Origin: an uncultured Acidimicrobiia bacterium
Lineage (GTDB): Bacteria; Actinomycetota; Acidimicrobiia; Acidimicrobiales; CAIXPF01
Reading direction: 5' to 3'
NCBI GenBank assembly: GCA_903921205.1
Contig: CAIXPF010000110.1
Span: 1 to 43,433 of the forward strand
Length of the DNA: 43,433 nt
Shown: piece by piece, positions 38,449-43,433 of the stretch
Layout: every line of letters starts with the position of its first letter
Numbering within the stretch: the first letter of the stretch is position 1
Program-made: the position numbers and the translations under genes
Notes under the pieces: generated by a model
What the model was told of the DNA's origin: nothing
Databases searched by the model: none
Seen by the model: the letters and a program-made list of their open reading frames with translations, nothing else

Positions 38449-39587
38449 GCGGTCCGTTGACCGGATACACGGTGGTCGAGCTGCAGGGAATCGGGCCCGG
38501 CCCGTTCTGCGGCATGGTGCTCGCCGATCTCGGAGCGGAGGTGATCCGTATCGACCGAGCCGAGCGGGTACCGGCCGAGACCCCGCGACGTCCGCCGCTC
38601 GACGTGTTGGCCCGCGGCCGCAAGTCGGTCGCCGTCGACCTGAAGGACCCCGAGGGGGTCGAGACGGTGCTGCGCATCGTCGAGGGCGCCGACGCCCTGA
38701 TCGAGGGCTTCCGGCCCGGCGTGATGGAGCGGCTCGGGCTCGGTCCCGACGTCTGCCTGGCCCGCAACCCCCGCCTGGTGTACGGCCGGATGACCGGCTG
38801 GGGTCAGGACGGGCCCTACGCCCAGATGGCCGGCCATGACATCAACTACATCGCCCTGGCCGGCTGCCTGGCCCACATCGGCCGGCCCGGCGAGGCCCCG
38901 GTGCCGCCGCTCAACCTCGCCGGGGACTTCGGCGGCGGCGGCATGCTGCTCGCGGTCGGCGTCATGGCCGGGCTGTTGGAGACCGCGAAGTCGGGCCAGG
39001 GCCAGGTCGTCGACGCGGCGATGGTCGACGGAGCGGCGTTGCTGATGGCGTCCTTCCACGGGATCGCGGCGATCGGCCGGCTCGAGCCCCGGGGCCACAA
39101 CCGCCTCGACGGCGGCGCCCACTTCTACGACGCCTACGAGTGCGCCGACGGCGAGTACATCTCCATCGGGTCGATCGAGCCGCAGTTCTACGCCGAGCTG
39201 CGGCAGCTGGCCGGTCTCGGTGACGCCAAGTGGGACGCCCAGCTCGACAGCGGTGCCTGGCCCGATCTCAAGGCGGAGATCGCTGCGGTGTTCCGGACCA
39301 AGACCCGTGACGAGTGGTGCGCCATCATGGACGGGTCCGACGTGTGCTTCGCCCCGGTGCTGACCATCCCCGAGGCGTGGGAGCATCCCCACAACGTGGC
39401 CCGCAACTCCTTCGTGGAGGTGGCCGGTATCCGCCAGCCCGCTCCGGCGCCCCGGTTCAGCAGGACCCCCGGCGACATCGAGGGCCCGGCTGCGCATCCC
39501 GGCCAGCACAGCGACGAGGTGCTGGCCCGGTTCGGGTTCGACGAGGCCGAGGTGGCCCGGCTGCGCGGGTCGGGCGCCGTTCGCTGA
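38445..39587 (+). CDS. mcr: Alpha-methylacyl-CoA racemase (AMACR/Mcr, CaiB/BaiF family)
   Basis: The 380-residue product interconverts (R)- and (S)-2-methylacyl-CoA esters, a step that allows beta-oxidation of methyl-branched fatty acids and sterol side chains. It matches the mycobacterial Mcr layout: VVELQGIGPGPFCGMVLADLGAEVIRIDR, GRMTGWGQDGPYAQMAGHDINY, LNLAGDFGGGGM, YDAYECADGEYISIGSIEPQF, FSRTPGDI. The racemase catalytic residues are all present: His131 (GHDINY), Asp161 (GDFGG) and Glu245 (IEPQF). This distinguishes it from CoA-transferase members, which use a single Asp. It starts inside the MFS stop (ATGA), with AGGAG upstream. A strong hairpin ends the operon. Confidence 0.92.
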   Translation: MSGPLTGYTVVELQGIGPGPFCGMVLADLGAEVIRIDRAERVPAETPRRPPLDVLARGRKSVAVDLKDPEGVETVLRIVEGADALIEGFRPGVMERLGLGPDVCLARNPRLVYGRMTGWGQDGPYAQMAGHDINYIALAGCLAHIGRPGEAPVPPLNLAGDFGGGGMLLAVGVMAGLLETAKSGQGQVVDAAMVDGAALLMASFHGIAAIGRLEPRGHNRLDGGAHFYDAYECADGEYISIGSIEPQFYAELRQLAGLGDAKWDAQLDSGAWPDLKAEIAAVFRTKTRDEWCAIMDGSDVCFAPVLTIPEAWEHPHNVARNSFVEVAGIRQPAPAPRFSRTPGDIEGPAAHPGQHSDEVLARFGFDEAEVARLRGSGAVR

Positions 39588-39591
39588 TCGC

Positions 39592-39634
39592 TCGGTGGGG
39601 TGGCGTGGGCCCCGGGGTCGGGCCGCCCCACCGA
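39592..39634 (+). terminator. Strong hairpin ending the MaoC-to-racemase operon
   Basis: A 13-bp stem (39592-39604 with 39622-39634, core CGGTGGGG/CCCCACCG, one T-G pair) with a 17-nt loop begins 5 nt after the racemase stop. No T-tract. Confidence 0.65.
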
Positions 39635-39662
39635 AGGTCGGGCGGCCGGTGACGGCGGCGGG

Positions 39663-39668
39663 TAGATT
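39663..39668 (+). promoter_or_regulatory. Candidate -10 element of the TauD operon
   Basis: TAGATT lies 51 nt before ATG 39719, and the leader carries GGGGAGA before the start. No good -35 hexamer is seen. Confidence 0.35.
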
Positions 39669-39718
39669 GCGCGTCCGGCCCGACCAGGGCGTGGCACGCC
39701 ATCAACCGGGGAGACGCC

Positions 39719-40627
39719 ATGACCATGACCGAACGGGATCCCCTCACCGGGGTCACCGTCGACCGGCTCACCCCGGCGCTCGGCGCGGAGGTACGGGGTC
39801 TGCGACTCGCCGAGGCCGACGAGGCCATGGCGGCGCAGATCGGGGCGTTGCTCGTCGAGCACCGGGTGTTGTTCTTTCCCGACCAGCACCTCGATCTCGA
39901 CCAGCACGTTGCCCTGGGCCGGTTCTTCGGGCCGCTCGAGCAGCATCCCCATCTGACCAACGCCTACCTGAACCACCCCGAGGTGTTCGAGCTGGCAGCG
40001 TCCAAGGGTGGTATCGCCGACGAGTGGCACACCGACCTGACGTTCCTGGCCCAGCCGTCGGTGATGTCGATCCTGAACATGGTGCGCTGCGCCGATGCCG
40101 GGGGCGACACCATGTGGACCAGCCTCGAGGCGGCCTACGACGAGCTGTCGCCGGCGCTGCAGGAGCTGTGTGAGGGGTTGTCGGCCCTGCACGATGCCAC
40201 TGCGCACGGCCGTCCCGAGGCCTGGGCGATCCACCCGGTGGTGCGGGTCCATCCGGTCACGGGGCGTAAGGCGTTGTACGTCAACGACCATTTCACCCGG
40301 CGCCTGGTGGAGTTGACCCACGCCGAGAGCGAGCTGTTGCTGGGCTACCTGACCCGTTGGGTCACCGACCCGCGTTTCGTCGTCCGCTACCGCTGGACCC
40401 CGGGCACCATCGCCATGTGGGACAACCGCTGCACCCAGCACTGTGTGGTGAACGACTTCGGCGGTGAGCGGATCATCCAGCGGGTCACCATCATGGGCGA
40501 CGAGGTCGAGGGGCCCGGTCCCCGCTGGAGCCCGCACACGGCCCGGCGAGGGGCGGTCACCTATCACGACCGTCAGCTCAAGGCGGCGCTGCGGGAACGG
40601 TCCCGTCCGGCTGCGGGGCAGGGCTGA
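39719..40627 (+). CDS. TauD/TfdA family Fe(II)/2-oxoglutarate dioxygenase
   Basis: The 302-residue dioxygenase couples 2-oxoglutarate decarboxylation to hydroxylation of a substrate. The metal triad is His104-x-Asp106 (EWHTDLTF) and His241 (CTQHCVVND), and Arg255 (RIIQRVTI) binds the co-substrate, closely matching TauD (His99, Asp101, His255, Arg270). Conserved FFPDQHLDLDQHVALGRFFG and PGTIAMWDNRCTQH are also present. ATG 39719 has GGGGAGA upstream. The family includes taurine, 2,4-D, alkylsulfate and other side-chain hydroxylases; no sulfur-metabolism genes are nearby, so the substrate is open. The cupin gene follows after 3 nt. Confidence 0.9.
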   Translation: MTMTERDPLTGVTVDRLTPALGAEVRGLRLAEADEAMAAQIGALLVEHRVLFFPDQHLDLDQHVALGRFFGPLEQHPHLTNAYLNHPEVFELAASKGGIADEWHTDLTFLAQPSVMSILNMVRCADAGGDTMWTSLEAAYDELSPALQELCEGLSALHDATAHGRPEAWAIHPVVRVHPVTGRKALYVNDHFTRRLVELTHAESELLLGYLTRWVTDPRFVVRYRWTPGTIAMWDNRCTQHCVVNDFGGERIIQRVTIMGDEVEGPGPRWSPHTARRGAVTYHDRQLKAALRERSRPAAGQG

Positions 40628-40630
40628 GCG

Positions 40631-41011
40631 ATGCGGATCACCCGGATCTTCACCGGCGAGGACGGCGAGTCGCACTTCGAACAGCTCGAGGTGCCGATGA
40701 CGGAGCGGCCCTACGGCTTCATCACCGACTGGTTGCCGGTCACCTCGATGGCCTACCGGGAGAACCATCCCGGCCAGGATCTCACCTACCACGTGGCACC
40801 CCGTCGTCAGCTGGTGGTCAACCTGTTCGGTGCGGTGGAGATCGAGACCGGACTGGGCGAGGTCCGCCGGTTCGGTCCCGGGGACATCCTCTTCGCCGAC
40901 GACACCACCGGGCGGGGCCACATTTCCCGTGACGTGGAGGGCCCGCGGCAGAACCTGTTCCTGCCCCTGCCCGACGACCTCGACGTGTCGTCCTGGCGGG
41001 TCCGGTCATGA
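40631..41011 (+). CDS. Small cupin-fold protein
   Basis: The 126-residue cupin is a paralogue of the one at 6547-6945: both start MRITR and share the H-x-A-P-x-R-Q-x-V-V core, RRFGPG and the A-D-D-x-x-x-R-G-H segment. The first-motif metal ligands are incomplete here too (YHVAPRRQLVV). It lies 3 nt after the TauD gene and ends in an ATGA overlap with a 6-codon frame that leads to the MFS gene. It may sense or modify the pathway intermediate, or help the dioxygenase; nothing in the sequence decides. Confidence 0.78.
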   Translation: MRITRIFTGEDGESHFEQLEVPMTERPYGFITDWLPVTSMAYRENHPGQDLTYHVAPRRQLVVNLFGAVEIETGLGEVRRFGPGDILFADDTTGRGHISRDVEGPRQNLFLPLPDDLDVSSWRVRS

Positions 41012-41028
41012 GCGTGCCGTCCCGGTGA
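41008..41028 (+). CDS. Six-codon leader frame (MSVPSR) linking cupin and MFS genes
   Basis: ATG 41008 overlaps the cupin stop (ATGA), runs six codons, and its TGA (41026-41028) overlaps GTG 41025 of the MFS gene (GTGA). This could hand ribosomes from one gene to the next, or be the remnant of an original MFS start separated by a one-base frameshift. Confidence 0.3.
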   Translation: MSVPSR

Positions 41029-42233
41029 CCACGGTGTCGTCGGTGGCGGCTCCGCGTCGGGGGAGGCGGCTGCTGCTCGCCGGAACTGCGCTGGTGACGA
41101 TCACCCCGATCGTCTCGCACTCCTTCGGCCGGGCGACCTACGGCCTGCTGCTGCCGGCGATGGAGGACACCCTCGGCCTCAACCACGCCCAGACCGGGCT
41201 CGGGGGCACCGTCATCTACGGGGCCTACCTGCTCGGGGTGATCGTGGTGGCGCTGCTGGCCCGGCGCTGCGAGCCGATCACCATCCTGCGCGGCGGCGTG
41301 GCCATCGTGGGCCTGGGCCTGGTGTGGATGTCGACGGTGCACGGCCTGCCGGCGCTGATGGCCGGGTTGTTCCTCACCGGTGGCGCCGGAGCCGGCATCT
41401 GGATCACCAGCCCGGGCATCGTGTCGGCCGGTGTCGCGCCCGAACGTCGCGGCGTGGTCATCGGCCTGCTGACCGCGTCGGTGGGGCTCGGCACGTTCGT
41501 GGTCGGGATGAGCACGACGGCGGTCCGCCACCGCGCCGGCGACGATCTGCTGTGGCGGCCGGTCTGGCTCGCCGAGGCCGTGGTCACCTCGGCCATCCTC
41601 GTCGGTCTGGTTCTGCTGGCCCGTCCGGAGCGGACCGAGCGGGTGTCCGCCGGTGGGTTCAGCCTCGACCGGTTGCGCAGCGTGCCGAGCTGGAAGCGGG
41701 TGACGGCCGCCTACGCCATGTTCGCCGCGGTCGGTGCCGGGTTCTCGCCCTTCCTGGTGCGGGCCCTGCAGAACGACGGGCAGCTCAGCAAGGCCGGGGC
41801 CGCCTCGGTGTTCGCCACCATGAGCCTGCTGGCCATTCCCGGGGCGCCGCTGCTGGGTTGGCTGTCGGACCGGTGGGGACGCAAGCCGGTGATGGTCTTC
41901 GTGCTCACCACCGCCGGCACCGGCACGGCGGTGGTGGCGCTGGGCCATGGCGCCGTGGCGGTGGTCGGCACGTTCCTCTTCGGCGCGGTGTGGTCGAGCT
42001 ATCCGACGCTGGTCGCCACCTACGTGCGCGACCACACCGAGGCGCGGGGCTTCAGCGAGGCATTCTCGACGATGACGATCTTCTACGGTGCGGCAGCCCT
42101 GAGCGCGCCGTTCCTGACGGGATGGCTGGCCGATACCACAGGCCACTTCCGCACCCCCTTCGTCGGGCTGAGCGTGGTGTGCCTGTGCGGCGCGGTGCTG
42201 ATGGCCGGTCTACCGGCGCAGCCGCACCGGTAG
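41025..42233 (+). CDS. MFS transporter (12-helix type)
   Basis: The 402-residue carrier has about 12 hydrophobic helices, an N-terminal half with SFGRATYGLLLPAMEDTLGL and a motif A-like WLSDRWGRKPVMV at the start of the second half (helices 8-9). It resembles the YbfB/CynX-like group of MFS proteins with unknown solutes. The start is uncertain: GTG 41025 overlaps the stop of the 6-codon frame; GTG 41034 is also possible. It is co-transcribed with the TauD and cupin genes and may import the dioxygenase substrate. The last 24 nt overlap the P450 gene on the other strand. Confidence 0.83.
   Translation: MTTVSSVAAPRRGRRLLLAGTALVTITPIVSHSFGRATYGLLLPAMEDTLGLNHAQTGLGGTVIYGAYLLGVIVVALLARRCEPITILRGGVAIVGLGLVWMSTVHGLPALMAGLFLTGGAGAGIWITSPGIVSAGVAPERRGVVIGLLTASVGLGTFVVGMSTTAVRHRAGDDLLWRPVWLAEAVVTSAILVGLVLLARPERTERVSAGGFSLDRLRSVPSWKRVTAAYAMFAAVGAGFSPFLVRALQNDGQLSKAGAASVFATMSLLAIPGAPLLGWLSDRWGRKPVMVFVLTTAGTGTAVVALGHGAVAVVGTFLFGAVWSSYPTLVATYVRDHTEARGFSEAFSTMTIFYGAAALSAPFLTGWLADTTGHFRTPFVGLSVVCLCGAVLMAGLPAQPHR
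42210..42233. terminator. Hairpin formed by the overlapping 3' ends of convergent MFS and P450 genes
   Basis: CTACCGG (42210-42216) pairs with CCGGTAG (42227-42233) around a 10-nt loop. The outer bases are the two genes' own TAG stop codons, one on each strand, so the hairpin coincides exactly with the 24-bp overlap. It may act as a bidirectional terminator. Confidence 0.5.
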
Positions 42234-43400
42234 GGTCCGTGGCCCGTAGATGAAGTTCGAGTCGGGCCATTCGGCCGGTCCGGCCGGGCTGAGGTCCGGG
42301 CAGCGCACCAGCAGCTCCTGCAACAGGCAGGCGATCTCGACCCGGGCGAGATGCGCGCCGAGACAGAAGTGCGGGCCGCCGCCGCCGAAGGCCACATGCG
42401 GGTTCGGGCTGCGGTCGAGGCGGAGCTCGCCGGCCTCGGCGAAGACCGCCGGGTCACGGTTGGCGGCGCCGTAGTACATGACCACCTTGTCCCCGGCAGC
42501 GAGTGCCGTACCATTCAGTACGGTATCGGTGGTGACGGTGCGCCGCATGTAGATGACCGGGCTGACCCACCGGAGCAGCTCCTCGATGGCGGTGGGCAGC
42601 CGGGCCTCGAGGTCCTCGGCCAGCCACGCCCGTTGTTCGGGGTGCTCGAACAACGCCAGCATGCCGCCACCCACCAGGTTGCGGGTGGTGTCGCCACCGG
42701 CGTCGACGAGGAGCAGGAACCACAGGAAGAAGTCGATGTGGTCCTGCGCGACGCCGTCGATCTCCCCGGCGATCAGCAGCGACGACAGGTCCTCGCCGGG
42801 ATCGGCCGACTTCTCCCGCCAGACCTTCTGGCTGTAGCCGAACATCTCCTCGAAGGCCGCAGCCTGGGCGGCACGGTTGCGGCCGCGGACCGAGTGCAGG
42901 GCCTCGGTGCAGGCGTACAGCCGGCGTCCGTCCTCGAGCGGGATACCGAGCAGTTCGGCGATCACGAAGCTGGGCATCTCCCCGGCGATGTCGCCCACGA
43001 GGTCACAGTGGTCGCGCGTCGCGACGGCGTCGACGATGTCGGTTGCCAGCTCGGCGACCCGGCCGCGCAGCGCCTCGGCCGCCCGGGGCGTGAACTCGCG
43101 ACTGAGCATCCGGCGCATGCGCGTGTGCAGCGGAGGGTCGGCCATCAGCATCATGCGGTGATCGCCGAAGGTGCCGCCCGGCCGGGGGTCGTCGATCATG
43201 ATCGTGGGCTGGGACGAGAATCGCTCGGCGTCTCGCCCCACGGTGCGCACGTCCTCGTAGCGGGTCACCGCCCAGAACCCGGGCCCATCCGGTTCGGCAT
43301 GACGGTGCACCGGGTCGTGTTCGCGCAGCCAGGCGAACTGCTCGTGGGGCTGGCTGCCCCGGAAGGCCGACGGCGAGAGCAGATCGATGGGCGGTGCCAT
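42210..43400 (-). CDS. Cytochrome P450
   Basis: The 396-residue soluble heme monooxygenase has the I-helix oxygen motif AGGDTT (234-239), ExxR (Glu274-Leu-Leu-Arg277), and the heme loop FGGGGPHFCLGAHLAR with Cys346 as thiolate ligand. The FGGG-G-x-H-x-C-L-G-A-H-L-A-R form and the FLLLVDAGGDTTRN I helix are like the CYP125/CYP142/CYP124 group, which hydroxylates sterol or branched lipid side chains, so such a substrate is plausible. No ferredoxin or reductase gene is adjacent in the window. The start ATG 43400 has no ribosome binding site; TAGGCT is 8 nt upstream. It is antisense-overlapped at its 3' end by the MFS gene. Confidence 0.92.
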   Translation of the reverse strand: MAPPIDLLSPSAFRGSQPHEQFAWLREHDPVHRHAEPDGPGFWAVTRYEDVRTVGRDAERFSSQPTIMIDDPRPGGTFGDHRMMLMADPPLHTRMRRMLSREFTPRAAEALRGRVAELATDIVDAVATRDHCDLVGDIAGEMPSFVIAELLGIPLEDGRRLYACTEALHSVRGRNRAAQAAAFEEMFGYSQKVWREKSADPGEDLSSLLIAGEIDGVAQDHIDFFLWFLLLVDAGGDTTRNLVGGGMLALFEHPEQRAWLAEDLEARLPTAIEELLRWVSPVIYMRRTVTTDTVLNGTALAAGDKVVMYYGAANRDPAVFAEAGELRLDRSPNPHVAFGGGGPHFCLGAHLARVEIACLLQELLVRCPDLSPAGPAEWPDSNFIYGPRTLPVRLRR

Positions 43401-43408
43401 ACCGCCCG

Positions 43409-43414
43409 AGCCTA
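43409..43414 (-). promoter_or_regulatory. Near-leaderless -10 element of the P450 gene
   Basis: TAGGCT on the minus strand ends 8 nt before ATG 43400, implying a transcript starting at or within about two bases of the start codon. Confidence 0.4.
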
Positions 43415-43433
43415 CCGACGCTGCCTCGCTGCC

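Noticed and set aside
43389..43407. Hairpin GGGCGGT-GCCAT-ACCGCCC placing the P450 start codon in its loop, as a translational switch
   Set aside because: TAGGCT at 43409-43414 implies transcription begins at about the start codon, so the 5' arm of the stem would mostly not be in the mRNA.
1..43433. A mobile island, defence system or biosynthetic gene cluster
   Set aside because: No integrase, transposase, attachment repeats, tRNA, nuclease/effector pairs, PKS or NRPS modules; composition looks uniform throughout.

Overview
The window is about 43 kb of very GC-rich, densely coded DNA with strong G/C at third codon positions. It looks like an actinobacterial chromosome. The mix of F420-type luciferase-like oxidoreductases, a mycothiol-dependent isomerase homologue, threonine-rich extracytoplasmic linkers, acyl-CoA enzymes, a CYP and many leaderless starts suggests an Acidimicrobiia-like actinomycete. 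That placement is an inference. I see no rRNA, tRNA, CRISPR array, phage gene, transposase or insertion sequence, so this reads as resident metabolic chromosome and not as a mobile island.

Layout. 1-3.2 kb is an envelope/export segment: the tail of an unidentified CDS, a secreted Gly/Arg-rich protein, a TatA-type translocase subunit and a membrane-anchored subtilisin-like protease. 3.2-12.6 kb is small-molecule metabolism: a mycothiol-type isomerase, four LLM-class oxidoreductases, a cupin/SnoaL/LLM operon, a dienelactone hydrolase-like protein, a citrate synthase and a class C beta-lactamase-fold esterase. 12.7-16.5 kb holds an ABC-F ATPase and a RecQ helicase fused to a phosphoribosyltransferase-like domain. 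16.5-30 kb is acyl-CoA and redox metabolism: nitroreductase, SnoaL-like proteins, methyltransferase, two acyl-CoA dehydrogenases, SCP2-like/hydrolase fusion, GNAT, two SDRs, PaaI-type thioesterase, acyl-CoA ligase, quinone oxidoreductase and enoyl-CoA hydratase. 30-33.6 kb has a MaoC/LLM pair diverging from a hydrolase/thioesterase pair. 33.6-35.5 kb is a KUP potassium transporter. 35.6-39.6 kb is a tight MaoC - CitE-like lyase - MFS - alpha-methylacyl-CoA racemase operon. 39.7-43.4 kb is a TauD-type dioxygenase, a second cupin, a second MFS carrier and a convergent cytochrome P450.

Together the genes look like a toolkit for activating, oxidising and cleaving branched or alicyclic carboxylic acids (lipid, sterol, terpenoid or xenobiotic side chains): ligase to CoA ester, acyl-CoA dehydrogenases, hydratases, racemase, lyase and thioesterases, with P450, TauD and F420-type enzymes for ring or side-chain redox. 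No substrate can be named from sequence alone. I found no transcription regulator gene in the window, although there are good operator-like palindromes.

The clearest cross-cutting signal is a TANNNT hexamer placed almost always exactly 6 nt before an ATG/GTG start with no ribosome binding site. This points to many leaderless transcripts. No unmistakable new defence or mobile system is present. The most interesting items are the leaderless architecture, a perfect 22-bp palindrome at 24523-24544, the RecQ-phosphoribosyltransferase fusion, the lyase/racemase operon and a convergent overlap whose two stop codons pair in one hairpin.
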